DNA of 64,000 nt from Bimastos eiseni (GCA_959347315.1 OY365810.1:22772906-22836905), one strand, 5' to 3'. Shown: positions 1 through 13,253, counted from the first letter of the stretch. Notes: generated by a model not told the origin, from the letters alone. Numbers and translations are program-made.

Positions 1-300
1 TTCTTCTTCTTCATCATCATCATCGTCATCATTATCATCATCTTCTTCATCTTCAGCTTCAGCTTAACTTCATCATCTCCCTCTTCATCATCTTCATCTT
101 CATCATTATCTTCTTCTTCTTCATCATCATCATCGTCATCATTATCATCATCTTCTTCATCTTCAGCTTCAGCTTAACTTCATCATCTTCATCTTCATCA
201 TCATCTTCTTCATCATCCCCTTCTTCTTCTTCTTCATCACCTTTTTCTTCTTTTTCTTCTTCTTTTGCTTTTTCTTCTTCTTCTTCTTCTTCTCTTACGT
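1..300. repeat. TTC/ATC trinucleotide tract with 110-bp duplication
   Basis: The sequence is almost wholly built of ttc and atc triplets. The first about 78 bases recur nearly unchanged starting at base 111, so part of the tract is a 110-bp tandem duplication. The long acidic or methionine-rich reading frames here are products of the repeat, not genes. Confidence 0.9.
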
Positions 301-1004
301 CGATGGTGTAGCTGTCGTTACTGTCATTCACTATTTGTTTCCAGGCTACTGTTGTATGAGATCAGTTCTTGTGAAATGCTCGTCTAGCTTAAATCTCAGC
401 CGGATTTTATTATACTGCAACGATCTTTGATTCTTTGCAGTAATGCGATAAACCAGAGTAAAATGTAAACGTCGGTAGCATTAGACATTGTTTGTGAGGT
501 CAACTTAAATATAATGTGTAAATAGACGACGTTAGATAAGGGTTAGATTATATAATTTAAGAGACACTTAAGTGGAGCCTCAAACTCACTATTTTCTCTG
601 GATATCGAACATCTGAATATCTCACTGCATTCAGCTACTCAATAACTTTCAACCAGATTCACGTTTCTGTGTGATTTAAGGCCCATTACAATTTATGAAA
701 TCAAATAACGATAATAACTTAATTTTAAGAGAAATTCAAGTCTTTAAATTCTAATTGCACAATCTCACAAGTGCATGAATAAGCACAGTGATAGAATATA
801 ATTCCTTCTTAAATTTGGCACTTATCCACGCTATTAAAGCCTATTATCCATTGAACACAGCTTATGTAATCATTGGGATGATGCGCTTTTATTGATGGTC
901 TACAATAAAGAATTGAGGGTACTAGGATTTAAAATACTTGCAATGGCGGCAATTATTATACTCATGATTTCCAGCATCATTGTACTTCCAACTTCACATC
1001 CGCT
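301..1004. other. Unannotated AT-rich spacer
   Basis: No coding signal, repeat unit or terminal inverted repeat was recognised in this stretch. Confidence 0.5.
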
Positions 1005-1020
1005 CACACACACACACACA

Positions 1021-1051
<31 letters not shown>
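1005..1051 (+). repeat. (CA)n(CT)n compound microsatellite
   Basis: About nine CA units run straight into about fourteen CT units. Short reading frames across it are repeat artefacts. Confidence 0.95.
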
Positions 1052-1056
<5 letters not shown>

Positions 1057-2150
1057 GCATCCCCCTGCTTCATCTTCTTTTTGGCTCCATTGCTGTGTTT
1101 CTTATCTTCTTCATCTCCTTACTTTCTCAGTTAAGATTTATTTTCTATTATTAATACAACGGTGTTAACTTCTGAACATCATTTATATTCATGGACACCG
1201 CCGTATGTAATATTATGCCGATATAATTGTACATATTTGTCCTTAATAGCGGATCATATATCCCTAAAGGGGTTCGGGGATTTCCCTTGTGGCCTAACAC
1301 ATTGATTGTCAGAACTGCTAAATATTTTCGGGTAATGATTGAGTGGTTAAAACATTATTTTCTTTGAATAGCCAGTAACATTCCATGCATGTGGCACGCC
1401 TGTTAGAAGGCATCGGTAAGAGAGGTTTTGAGGCCAGAGGCAACCTGTTGAATCAGTGGTTTATCCCAGTATGATCTCGTCTATGGTCAAAATTCTCTAA
1501 TGAGTGTGATATTTACCTCTCCTCTCGCTCCAACGCTGCCACATAGTCTCAAAGTGTGCGCCGTTGTTGGTGTGCATGGAGGACCGTGGGGCCTGCAGAA
1601 AAGAGGACTTGAAGCCATTGACAGCCAGTCAAAGAAAACGAAGGAAGTAAGAAAGGCCATCACGCAAGAGAGAATCATACTCTGACAGATAATGATTACC
1701 AAGATCTGAGCTGTATAAACATCGTAATGTGTGCAGCAGCTGTGGTAAGCTTAATTAGCTTCTCAGTAGTATGCTGACATCGTGTTTTCAATGATCTTCA
1801 GCTTTGAGATAGCTTAAAGTAAAACCAATCTCGAGGAGTGAGAGTTCAGTCTTGGAGGCAGATAGTGAGGTGCTCAATAATGTTCTGTCGCGACAAAAAG
1901 TAAATGATTGTCAGTTTCAGAGGTGGTCATCAATGGTGAATGTGAGATTACCTCATCGCTCTTAGTTTTCCTCGGTTATAGCCCCAGTATAGTTTACGTT
2001 CCCGCTCAAGACTAATTATATGCATCACAATTTTTATGATTGATAATTTTTTACCAATGATGATGATGAACAGCGGACAAAACTGATCTCCCTGTAGAGT
2101 ACTTTGAGTCAGATGATGGACGGTGGATGATTGGCAATGATAGTGGAAGA
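1052..2150. other. Unannotated spacer
   Basis: Nothing recognisable. Overlapping 60-70 residue frames at 1487-1702 lie on opposite strands and resemble no family known to me. Confidence 0.45.
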
Positions 2151-2190
2151 ACCGAAAAGAGCCGAAAAGAGCCGAAAAGAGCCGAAAAGT
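2151..2190 (+). repeat. Four copies of a 10-bp unit gccgaaaaga
   Basis: The decamer occurs four times head to tail with one or two substitutions in the first and last copies. Confidence 0.9.
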
Positions 2191-2712
2191 GCGGAATACA
2201 TGAGGTAGATCAGTCTAGAGACGTCTCTCTGGCAGAGCTTGCTATGGCTCAGTTTGAGATTCTGTGATCAGTAGTCGAGGACTCACAAAAGGAAACTGTA
2301 GTTAACCAATAAACTTTGAATAAATCAAATTAAAATTTAAACCTCGCCTCTTGAAATTTAGAAGCGTTTCCCGTGGACGAGAATCAATCCAAGAATTTTT
2401 CAACCGATGCATCTATAATCCCTGAGGTGTCAGATTATTAGTAAGCAGTGTAACTTCTGGAGTTGCCATCCTTGTCATTATCTGGAAGAACAAAATATCG
2501 TAGAGGCCTACTGGGAAAGATAGTAGAGTTGAAACACTGAATCACAATTGACAGGCGCTGGAACAAGTAACAGGTTTATTTTGAGTCGCCCGTAATGTTG
2601 AGTCAATTTTTCACATGGTTGCGAAGAGCCATTATTGAGTGCATTTAACGTGTCTGAACCAAATCCGTTACACCTCCCATGCGGTTAGAGGTTGTAACTA
2701 GGTATGAAACTG

Positions 2713-3219
2713 AGGTCTAGGACATTGGCCCCCGGACATTATCTCCTCCTAGGACATTACTCCCGGACATTACCCCCCATTGCAATACATAATTAGAGTA
2801 TGTATGTGTGCATGTATGTATGTGTGCATGTATGTATGTATACATGTATGTATGCATATATGTATGTATATATGTATGTATGTATACATGTATATATGTA
2901 TACTATTATGTATTTATATATAATATAATTATGCATGCACTGCTGCATGTATGCATACAGGCATGTAAGTATGCATGTGTACATGTATGCATATACGCAT
3001 GTATGCATGTATGCATGCATGTATACACGTATGCATATATGTATGTATGCCTGCATGTATGTATGTACACATGTATACATATGTGTATATATGTATACAT
3101 GCATGTATGTATGCATGTATGTATATTTGCGCTATGGAAATATTGTGATGTCCGAGGGTAATGTCCGAGAGGGTAATGTCCTAGGGGGTAATGTCCGGGG
3201 GGGGAAATGTCCTGATACG
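2713..3219. mobile_element. Foldback element with tandem-motif arms, 9-bp target duplication
   Basis: The left arm (about 2718-2785) repeats ggacattacycccc-type units. The right arm (about 3147-3215) carries the same unit in the opposite orientation (gtaatgtccgaggg). The core is a tetranucleotide microsatellite. The 9-mer ATGAAACTG lies immediately outside both ends (2704-2712 and 3220-3228), as expected of a target-site duplication. Drosophila FB and sea urchin TU elements are known foldback transposons whose arms are short tandem repeats. Assignment to either family is not implied. Confidence 0.75.
2797..3127. repeat. (ATGT)n / ATGC / TACA microsatellite core
   Basis: An imperfect ATGT/ATGC/TACA tetranucleotide array fills the core of the surrounding foldback element. 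Repetitive tyrosine, methionine and histidine frames on both strands are artefacts of it. Confidence 0.9.
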
Positions 3220-3228
3220 ATGAAACTG

Positions 3229-4295
3229 TGTATGTAACTGTCACATCCCAGGTACAGAGCCGTATTTAGTATTTTGAAGGCCCTACGCAAAATTAGTTTA
3301 TAGGACGGATTAGTGCAGTACCTGCAAAAGTAAAAATAGCAATAGTTATTTATTGTCACTATTTGGGGGCCCTTAGTATTGCGGGGCCCTACACCAACGC
3401 GTATACGCTGTGTATGCCTAAAAGAACTTTGCACAGATCAAGCAACTACCCCCAGCGACATTTTATCAGTGTCAGGCAGTCTAATCACTTACCATCCGAC
3501 TTTTACAGACCCGAGGTTCTTTCATCGCGGGGAAACACCGATAAAATCCCTCTGCACATCACTCATCGTAATCGTAATCTCCAAAATTCTAAAGCGCCAC
3601 TTGAAAGCCAAGCGCAGGGCACCAGCTCATTCACAAGCGCTGCTCATCACACATCACTCTGTCGTGAAGATTCAAATCATCTGAGGAGAGCGTAGAACAA
3701 TGAATAAACACACTAGCATACATAGAAGGGGAAACGAATTCAATTCCCGTCAATTCTATGGTTGACTCGTCCTACTGTCACCAGGCGGCGATGGTTAAAT
3801 TAGATCGTGATGACGCTTTGTTCGACTCATGTGATAACTTGTCATTTTCGGTTCACACTGTACATGTACCTATTGTCATACTGTGGTTTTTCGGTTTGAA
3901 ATGAAACGAAGATATCATTTTTATTTAAATAACGCCCTGGAAACATTCTCTCAATAGCACATTTCCATCACATATCTGGCAGTTATAAAACCATCCGCAT
4001 ACTGCTACTCTAAAAAGCAATCAATAGTTGAAGGAGGAAGGTGAATGAGCAAGTGATCTAAAACATATTAATTCTGGTGAATTATTTGTCTTATTGTATA
4101 GTGCTACGTGTTTAGGAATATTGCTTTCATTTATTACAGCGCTATACAACGTGACTGACCAGTGTACCCTATGCTTCTGTGGGTAACGGCATGTGAAGAG
4201 GTCGTTTAATACAGCTGTGCAGCCTCAACAACTAGACAGCTGCTAAGATCTACTTTCAATCTAAGCCGACCATATTCCAAAGCGGGAATCGGCGT
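3229..4295. other. Spacer with possible hAT-like end
   Basis: The motif cagagccgtatttag at about 3256, followed by ggccctacgc and later ggggccc stretches (3365-3392), resembles the subterminal style of hAT elements. I found no matching right end, so no element is called. The rest is unannotated. Confidence 0.3.
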
Positions 4296-4300
4296 TAGCA

Positions 4301-4309
4301 TTATGTGTG

Positions 4310-4342
<33 letters not shown>

Positions 4343-4412
4343 TTGTGTGTGTATATGATATACACAAGTACGATACATATATGATATATATATACAATAT
4401 ATACGATATATA
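4301..4412 (+). repeat. (GT)n followed by (TA)n tract
   Basis: GT dinucleotides with occasional TTT interruptions are followed by tatatga/tatata repeats. Confidence 0.9.
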
Positions 4413-4611
4413 TTTGTCCAAGTCTTTGGAAAACATACACAGGTGATGGCTGATCAGTGGTCAACGAAAGGCCGCAGGGTGTGCCTTTGTCTTTGAAACC
4501 ATTGTCACGAAGTGCAACAAATAGCGCAATACGAATATTATAGACAGAAGTCATATATGAAGAGCATGGGTAGCCTTCGCGTTAATATTTAGCAACAGGA
4601 TACGACTGGGA

Positions 4612-5350
4612 TATGGAGAGAGAGAGACACACACAGAGAGAGAGATAGAGAGAGACAGAGAGAGGGAGTGAGAGAGACAGAGAGAGGGAGTGAGAGAGAC
4701 AGAGAGAGGGAGTGAGAGAGACAGAGAGAGGGAGTGAGAGGGACAGAGAGAGGGAGTGAGAGAGACAGAGAGAGGGAGTGAGAGAGACAGAGAGAGGGAG
4801 TGAGAGGGACAGAGAGAGGGAGTGAGAGAGACAGAGAGAGGGAGTGAGAGGGACAGAGAGAGGGAGTGAGAGAGACAGAGAGAGGGAGTGAGAGAGACAG
4901 AGAGAGGGAGTGAGAGGGACAGAGAGAGGGAGTGAGAGAGACAGAGAGAGGGAGTGAGAGAGACAGAGAGAGGGAGTGAGAGAGACAGAGAGAGGGAGTG
5001 AGAGGGACAGAGAGAGGGAGTGAGAGAGACAGAGAGAGGGAGTGAGAGGGACAGAGAGAGGGAGTGAGAGGGACAGAGAGAGGGAGTGAGAGAGACAGAG
5101 AGAGGGAGTGAGAGAGACAGAGAGAGGGAGTGAGAGGGACAGAGAGAGGGAGTGAGAGGGACAGAGAGAGGGAGTGAGAGGGACAGAAAGAGGGAGTGAG
5201 AGAGACAGAGAGAGGGAGTGAGAGGGACAGAGAGAGGGAGTGAGAGAGACACACTCATACACACACTCATAGAGAGAGAGTTAGACAGAGAGAGAGAGTG
5301 AGAGACAGAGAGACAGAGACAGACAGAGTGAGATAAAGACAGAGACAGAG
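4612..5350. repeat. 22-bp purine-rich minisatellite flanked by GA tract
   Basis: The unit gagagagacagagagaggga plus gt is repeated about 27 times between roughly 4655 and 5247. Two variants, gagagagacag and gagagggacag, are interspersed. Looser GA/CA repeats flank it. All three minus-strand frames stay open as Ser/Leu repeats because 22 is not a multiple of three and the unit lacks stops. These are not genes. Confidence 0.93.
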
Positions 5351-7230
5351 AAACAGAGAGGGGCAAACCTCAGACGAAATAAAGAGGATCGAAATGAAAA
5401 GACGAGATACGATAGGTTAATTACGAATAGGAGCCACGACGATTGTTATAGGATAGGAAACAACAAAAGGATGAAGAACGTTCTCAGAGTAATCAGACGG
5501 CAAGAGAAGTGATCTTAGAGAACATGGTTTCATATTCGCATTTAGATAAAATCCTCGGAATGGGAAGCCACAGCTCAACTATTTATTTAAATGGCATTAT
5601 CTTTTGCACGTTTATCGAAATAATTATATCATCAACATAGTGTTACTAAGAGATTCATCCAGGTATTCAACAAACGATCACAAACTTCTTCCCTCCATAA
5701 GGGAGTGAGCAGTCGTGAGAATAGCTCCGCTTGACCGCCAGGTCACGTGACCTATGAGTGCTAATCACTGGAGCTGCCATTTCAGTAACAGTTAACTGGA
5801 AGTGATCTTTGAGTGAGAGTTGTCTATAGATGCTAGCATGCACTCAGCAAGAGAGATGGAAATATTCGTTCTGGATCTCGACGTCAGCCTGTCATTTCCT
5901 TTTGCACGCTCTTCCAACCCAACGTCGTTCCTTTCTTGTGAAATTATCACCCATCAGATATGCGAGTTCTCTAGACCAGGACTATACATGTACGCATACC
6001 TTTTATAAGCTCTTGAAATGGTTCTTATTGCTGGAGTTTGGAGTTCGGTTTATATAGACTTTGAGACTTTGAGTAGATATCTTAGAACGCGCACTATTAG
6101 TGCTCCGAATGACGAGGATGAACAAGGTACTCAGGACTCACTCCTCCGCGTCCGGTCTGCAACTCAGATCCTTTGCGAAGACCGATCTCCGTGTGCGGAG
6201 GGTGAGGTTGAGTTTAGGCCACCGTGGGCTCTCGGCCTCTGATCCGCGGTGTTGGACGGTCTCCCACCTACTGTCCAGGCGCAGAGGCTGTGGAAGACAG
6301 TTCCAAGCTGAGAGTCAACATAGACAACGCTCTTAGACTGGGCCGTAGCAGAGTGCATGCACGAAATCACAAGAAGGCCGGTTCTTTATACTATGCAAAC
6401 CGTGTTAACAACCATGATGCGTTTTAGATAAGATACGAAAGCTTGCAAAGTCTCGGCAAATACAGGTGACGTAAGAAATTTAAATCTATTACAAAGGTAA
6501 CTTACACAGGCGCTTGATAAAGAAGCCACAGAAGGGGCTGTAGGCGACGCTGAGGTATAAGATACAGGACCAAGAGAAGGATTGAAAGAAGAGGCACTCT
6601 GAAGAAAGGACGAGGACGAACTGATAAGTAAAGACAGTGGAGACTGGAGAAGGCTGTGGGTATGAATTGAAAGCAGGTGGAATAGAGGAAGAGATGACGA
6701 CATTGGAAACAAACCGATGGAAGCAGTGAGGCAGAAGATGGAGAAAGAAGAGAGAGCAGAGGAATGATATTAAGTGGCGTGGAATGAGCGAATGACGAGA
6801 AAATAATGAAACGACACGAAGCAGAAAGGACTTGTAAGATAAAGAGGTATGCAGGTCTAAAGTACCGGTGAAGATGTTGCAGAAGTAAAAGTGCCAATGT
6901 TAATGGTCGGGAGATGGCGTGTCATTTCAGTGCCTAGAAAGTGGCCGTCTCATTTGATTATGTCTAGGACTCTATGGACGTCGCCTTCGCCTTTCATTCG
7001 GCTAATTAAGGCGGCAGGTCTTGTCCTTTCACGTGCATCAGTCCGTGATAAAACCCTATTGGAACTGTTCTATGGCTACCGTCGATTTCAAAATCAGGAA
7101 GGTTACGTAAGGTAAGGCAGCAAGGTAAGAAGACGTGCGATGTAATGTTGCGAGGTATACACGTATTCAGGCATTTGAGTATGCGGTTAAAATATGACAA
7201 ATGATCTTACGCAGAAGCTTATGCAAAGGC
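5351..7230. other. Unannotated region
   Basis: Several 65-130 codon frames occur (for example 6100-6336 plus and 6386-6897 minus), but they overlap on both strands and show no family motif. A GC-richer patch lies around 6110-6350. No gene is called. Confidence 0.45.
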
Positions 7231-7234
7231 GATG

Positions 7235-7930
7235 ATAACGAGGATGATGATGTTGATAACGATGATTATGATGATGAAAGTAATAATGATAATAATGATG
7301 ATGATAATTATAATAATTGAACTTTTGATGTTCCAGATCTTGACAAGGTTACAGACACTACAGAGTTAACATTGCATATTAATATCTAATAATAATAATA
7401 ATTATTATTATTATTATTATAAAACCACAGTAATAATAATAATAAAACCATCTGCGAAGACTAGCCATACCAGAACAATGCCCCCCCCTAATTTTTTTAA
7501 TCTCGAGGGATCATATGTACCTCGGGAAAAAATAATAATAACATTTGCTGTTTCGTATGGGTATTTAACGTCGCAAAGGGCAGGCGCCGCGGCGGAAAAA
7601 GCAGCCCATAACAAAAAGTGTAAATACACAGCAATCGCCCAATCGCATCACTTTATCCCCGTTGTAGCCGAAACCGCAGGAAGCTGGTACACAGAGACAT
7701 TGGGATTCGTCAGTGAACTAGATAGCAAGATCACAGCAGCACCAGCGCGAGACCAGTCATCTCCTTCAGCGTCTCTCCGTCTTCCTCCAAATCGGAAACG
7801 TGTCAGTTCTGGGCACCTCGAGCTCTGAATGGAACTGTAATTAGACCAGAAACTGATTGACTCTAACGTATTTGATAACGAACTAATGAGTCTGTATCCA
7901 TGTCCGTTGGTTTACGAATAAATATGATGA

Positions 7931-7975
<45 letters not shown>

Positions 7976-8172
7976 GAGTAGTAGGTGGAGTAGGGGGAGT
8001 AGGGGAAGTAGTAGTAGTAGTAATAATAATAATAATAATAAAACTCTAACGTAATTAATAACGAATTAATGAGTCTGTATCCTTATCCGTTGGTTCACAA
8101 ATAAATAATAATAATAATTATACAAGAACAACAACAACAACAACAACAACAACAATAATAATAATAATAAAT
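7235..8172. repeat. Cluster of GAT, AAT, GTA and CAA microsatellites with a 64-bp direct repeat
   Basis: Tracts are (GAT)n at 7238-7312, (AAT)n/(ATT)n palindromic at 7386-7445, (GTA)n at about 7931-8040 and (CAA)n/(AAT)n at 8104-8170. A 64-bp non-simple segment at 7860-7923 recurs with a few changes at 8043-8106. Microsatellite and flank were therefore duplicated together. Confidence 0.88.
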
Positions 8173-9630
8173 GCGACTGTTTCAGGTATTTCTCTTTCTA
8201 TTAAATGGAATCGAAGATCATAAAGTTTACTTTTTCCAGCGTCTCTCCAACCGCATTCAGCGCTATAATGCCCCAGCATTTCGAAACTCGATCACTGATC
8301 TGGTGGAGGACGAGAGTCATGTCCGGCTGTTGCCAACAGACAACAAAAGAGCGCAGTCTTAGATGGCGGTCAATAAACCTCTGCTAACCGATAAAAGACT
8401 GGATTACTATTGCCAGCTACTCCACAGCAAATCAAGCAAATTAGATGACTTACATCCTTGATACTGAGTGACTGTGTTGCTGAGTTTAATGATGTCACTC
8501 ACACCTTGGCTACCGACTATATGTAAGTCGGAGTGTAACAGGTTATGCGCTTTTGTCATCGTACATATGTACTATCAGTGTTCATCACAGGGGTTGATGG
8601 TAGGCCTAATTCATGCACAATTAGCCTAAGCGTCATGTCATCATTTCTTTAAGGATGTTTCTGACACAAAATTGTAGCATTGAATACAGACAGATAAACG
8701 CTGGAAAAGGAAAGAAGCCTCGCCTTATCGCCACTAATGGTAGAGATGCGAGCTCCAATTGCGTTAACGAAATCAGTGGCAGTGCTGGTTACGAATTGCC
8801 TCAACTACTGCAACTCACTTCTTTTTGATACAGAAAGGTACAAGATATAACAATATCTGCAGGCATGCTGAAACGTCATATGTCCAAAACATCATATTTT
8901 ATTTTGGCTTCGTATGCAGGAAAGGATTTCTTATACATTGGAGTTCATATTCTTTTAATTAAATTCGAACTATTGCCGGTCACTGTGTCAACACGTAAAA
9001 CAGTCACCAGTTGGTTACCGGGTCAACCTCTTACCATTCGCTTCTCATGCTTATTCGAATTTTCTGCCAATTAAACGATTTACGTCAACAGCCGCCAATA
9101 TAGACCGGTGCCTAATCAATATAAGTGTGCAATTATGTGTGCACACGTCTACAGAAAGGCGTTTGGTGTCGTCCATGTGTCTGTCTCTCTGTCCATCTGT
9201 TAGATTCTTTATCTGTCTATATACTACTCAATGCATTCAGCTTATCCATAAGTAACAGGTGGCTGCTGTAGCCTAAAGTTGAGCGATTCTGAGCTTTATA
9301 TGGGCGCCATTCGACGATGTGCTTGTAATTTATGTCGCTTTGTTGGTCCTTCGTCTGGTGTTTACTCAGACTGACCGACTGAAACATTTGGCCGAGCTAA
9401 ATTGACGCCACGACACCGGAAGTGATGAAATCGCCGTGAGAAGCAGACGAAGAGACGGTCACGCAGGCAGACGCAAACATGTGAGCGAGCAGACAGTTGG
9501 TGATTATGATTTGGGTCACGGCACGCATATAAGCGGCTAATGAAGTGGTCAGGCGCCGACGACGACGACGACTCGAATAACCGACAGACGAATGTCCCTT
9601 GTGGCTTTCCATATATGGGTCATTGCTAGC
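8173..9630. other. Unannotated region
   Basis: No recognisable feature. Short frames at 8171-8387 and 8865-9074 match nothing I know. Confidence 0.45.
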
Positions 9631-9631
9631 A

Positions 9632-9680
9632 TAGAGAGAGAGAGAGAGAAAGAGAGAGAGACAGACAGACAGACAGAGAG
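9632..9680 (+). repeat. (GA)n(CAGA)n microsatellite
   Basis: GA dinucleotides are followed by acag tetranucleotides. Confidence 0.92.
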
Positions 9681-10330
9681 TGGACGTGGTTGCCTATTGC
9701 AGCAGCAGCAGTACCAGCTTCACCACCAGCGCCAGTCGCATCAGCATCAGAGCACTATCTGGTGGCAGTAGCGGCAACCAGTCTGTCTGTCCTCGGAAAT
9801 AAGCTTCGGCCATCAATTAGCGGTTACAGATGACATATCTGCCTGGACGGTCGCCTAGCAACCAATGCCTTCGGAGATTACTGCAATATCTACATCGGGC
9901 TTACTTTCGTCTTATTCCTTATCGACTCGTCTCTCGGTCCACCCGGCCATCAACAGGTAGAAAGGAGAAGAAGCGGAAGAAGGGGGAGGGAAGGGTGTGG
10001 GGAATAGGGACGCCACTGCTGCTGTTAATCAGAGAGTTAATGGTCAAAGGAACTTGAGGATGGGGAGAAGGCAAGGAACGAAGAGAAGGCAAGGAACAAG
10101 GGGAAAGCAGGGAACGAAGAGAAGGCAGGAAAGGAGAAGGATGGTTGAATAAATTGGAAATTGGAGGAAGAGAGGTAATGAGAAAGAATGATCTCGACGC
10201 AAAGAATGGTAGCAGAAGCGTGAAGGTTTAGGTCATTGGTTAGAAAATAAAATACGAAACTATGAAAACATTAAAGCATAGTCACGATGTAATGTATCTT
10301 AATGAGGAGATGCATAGTCATGACGTAATG

Positions 10331-10334
10331 CAGC

Positions 10335-10370
<36 letters not shown>
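10331..10370 (+). repeat. (GA)n microsatellite
   Basis: About eighteen uninterrupted GA units. Confidence 0.95.
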
Positions 10371-10372
<2 letters not shown>

Positions 10373-10530
10373 AGCACAGAACAGTAAAATGGTAGAAGAG
10401 AAGAAGCTGGGCATCTGAAAAAACTATGAAAGGCATGCCTACAGAATTTTACTGAATGTGATAGATTAGGAAAAGAAAATCTGAAAGAGCTAATAAGAGA
10501 AGGGGGAAAAATTAAAATAATTTGAAATCA

Positions 10531-10692
10531 CATGATGATGACGACAACGGCGGTGGTGGTGGTGACGATGACGACGACGATTATGATTATGATGATGATG
10601 ATTATGATTATGATAATGATGCTGATGATGATGTGGATGATGATGAGGATGATGATGACGAGGATGATGATGTTGATGACGATGATGATGAT
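10531..10692 (+). repeat. (GAT/GAC)n trinucleotide tract
   Basis: Imperfect gat, gac and att triplets give poly-Asp, poly-Met and poly-Ile frames that are not genes. Confidence 0.93.
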
Positions 10693-10699
10693 ATGCCGT

Positions 10700-12260
10700 G
10701 GAACGAGATCACAGAATATGGATGGTAAGTATGAGTCTTTAGCTGTTTTATTCAAGAATACAGTAACACAATTGAATGGCTGGACGGATCGTCTATAATA
10801 TCTTGTAATACTTTGCATACTTCAAATTAAATATAAAATTAAAAATTAACCTTTTATTTCAAATCTACATTGTATGACGCATCGGCGCATCAAATTACAT
10901 CAACATATACCGTCAAATCCTAATGACACATGTTGGAAAGAAAGTCCTTAGATGAGAATGACGAAACAGGGTAAATCAAGAGAATCAGGTAAAGTAGTGA
11001 CAATTCTCTTCAATTACCACTTTACTTTTTAAGCTCATTTATTTGTTATACCACAACCCAGGAGGACTGCTGTTTCTCAAGTTCTACCCAAATGATAATG
11101 GAGAGATCACATTTATTTCACATCATATTGTCAGCACTTGAAGTTTATTCATCATTAAACAGCCTCTGTAAGGAACACGATGTCCTCTACACAAATTTCA
11201 ACTGTTGTGCTAAGAGAGAGAAAAAAACGTACATATAAATATATATTATACGTATATATATAAAGAGAGAGCGAGCGAGAGACAGAGAGAGAGAGACAGA
11301 GAGACAGAGAGACAGAGAGACAGAGAGAGAGAGAGAGTGACGCTCTATGGCCAGATTGTCTGCTTCGATCTACCAGGCCCTTATTTGTAACAGACACCCT
11401 CTGTCTATAATTAGCTTATCTAGTCATCATATCACGCCATAGGACTGTACATACATGTACATGTACATCCTATATGTCACTGAAGGTGACCCTAATATTG
11501 TTATACTCACATTTCTGTTCTTAAAGATGTCCTCTGCATCTTAGGATGTGTCAGTTCCTTGGTCATTTTCAGGGCTGTACCGTGTTATTTCTATCCAATC
11601 TAGTTTGCTCTAGAACACGGTCATCTTTCCAAGGAGGACTATTTTCTGATGCATTACGATTCTAAAAGCTATGCAAAGAAAACGACTGTGACATTTAAAC
11701 GAACCGTGGAACGAGAAAATATAAGTTGACAAACTCATAATAATGTTGATTCGCTGACTAATCATTGACACGTCTTACTTAGTTAACAGTAATTCATTGA
11801 TCATCAAAGCAGCATTGATCTTTGTCTGACTCAAGTTTACATCAGCTTTGAAGAAGCATAATACGCGCTAAATTGCAATAAACCTGAATCAACTTTCGAG
11901 ATTCATTGAATGTATGCGTGTGGTTCAAAAGTGGTTCAACATGTTTTGAATGTGCTATGATACATGAATCTGCCTTGAAAATCAATCAACCAATTTTTAT
12001 TTATTGAAATAAGCTGACAAGTACGCAACTTTTACATTGTCACACATCCTTTTTGATGCCAACAAATTAGAAACGTATTGAATGGACTCTGCATGAACTT
12101 CAAAGTTGATGGGATTTGCTTTGAATCCTCTCTGAATCACGTATGCGACATTATTGGACGAGGAGTCATGGGGGCGCCTCACCGGTCACTCGGTCTACGG
12201 TCACTCTCAGTGAGGGGCCATGGGGCGTATCACGCGATCATCGTCAGTGGTCTGACTAGA
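10700..12260. other. Unannotated region with a GA/CAGA tract
   Basis: A gagagaca repeat lies at about 11265-11338. A short tacatgtacatgtaca palindromic run lies near 11448-11466. Nothing else was recognised. Confidence 0.5.
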
Positions 12261-12261
12261 G

Positions 12262-12344
12262 AGAAGAGAAAGAGACAGAGACAGAGACAGAGAGAAGGAG
12301 AGAGAGAGAGAGAGAAAGAGATAGAGAGAAAGAGATAGAGAGAA

Positions 12345-12416
<72 letters not shown>

Positions 12417-12440
12417 TAAGAGAGAGAGAGAGAGAGAAGG
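12262..12440 (+). repeat. (GA)n/(GAAA)n purine tract
   Basis: About 180 bases of nearly pure purine on the plus strand. The long Ser/Leu/Phe frames on the minus strand are artefacts. Confidence 0.95.
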
Positions 12441-12577
12441 CATTGAATCGAGATTATCATGATCGCTCGCTCATAAAGGCTCAAAAGCTTTTCTTGGTAC
12501 AGAACAGGTGTAGTAAAAAGATGAAAAGCAAAGTAAAACCCTTCGCTTTAAGGCGCGTGCCAAGCCTCCACTCTTCT

Positions 12578-12660
12578 CCCAAGCCTTGGTCCACACCTCC
12601 CCAAGCCTTGGTCCACTCCGCCCCAAGCCTTGGTCCACACTTCCCCAAGCCTTGGTCGCT
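12578..12660. repeat. 22-bp unit x4 centred on ccaagccttgg
   Basis: ccccaagccttggtccacac-type units occur four times head to tail. The core CCAAGCCTTGG is an interrupted palindrome, so each unit can fold on itself. Confidence 0.88.
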
Positions 12661-13253
12661 CTCCCTAAAAGGACCTTGATGCTGAGAGACAGTGTTCGAT
12701 ATCACCAGGCAATAACGTCCCTGCCTACGTCTCTCTCTCACAGCTACGTCAAAACGGGAATCGTGTGCTTACAATAAAACCAGTTGATCGTTTCATAATT
12801 GGTCTGTTCATATTTGCAGTTGCGTGGCTCGTGCAAGAGCGCACTAAGTAAAGAATGATTGGAGACAGGATGTGGGTGATAATGTAGAATTCTAACTACA
12901 ATTATATCGTTCGCTTTTTGAAACCATTTGTGAGATTAAGACAGCAAACTGTAGAGAGATAATGGTTTTCGATCTTGTTTCATATCACGTAGGGTGAGGT
13001 TAAGATGGGACAATGCGTGATAAGCGACGAGTGACGACGGAATTTGACAAAATAACCAAAAAATCTAACGAACTGAAACTTAGATGATTTTTTGCACAGA
13101 CCCATGAACACCATTTTAGATCAATAAAAAATCAATCACCAGCATCTACTGTATGTATCGAACTGGTGCTGTTTCATAGCGCATCATGGAGTGTAGCCCC
13201 TAGCTTCTCCCCGCACACCTTCACCTACTCTTCTCCACCACACTCTCCTCGTC

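Noticed and set aside
3250..3720. hAT element starting cagagccgtatttag
   Set aside because: No matching right terminus or 8-bp duplication could be found.
4551..5366. Long minus-strand frames (220-270 codons) of Ser/Leu/Pro repeats
   Set aside because: All three frames are open because the 22-bp purine minisatellite lacks stops on that strand. There is no start context and no non-repeat domain.
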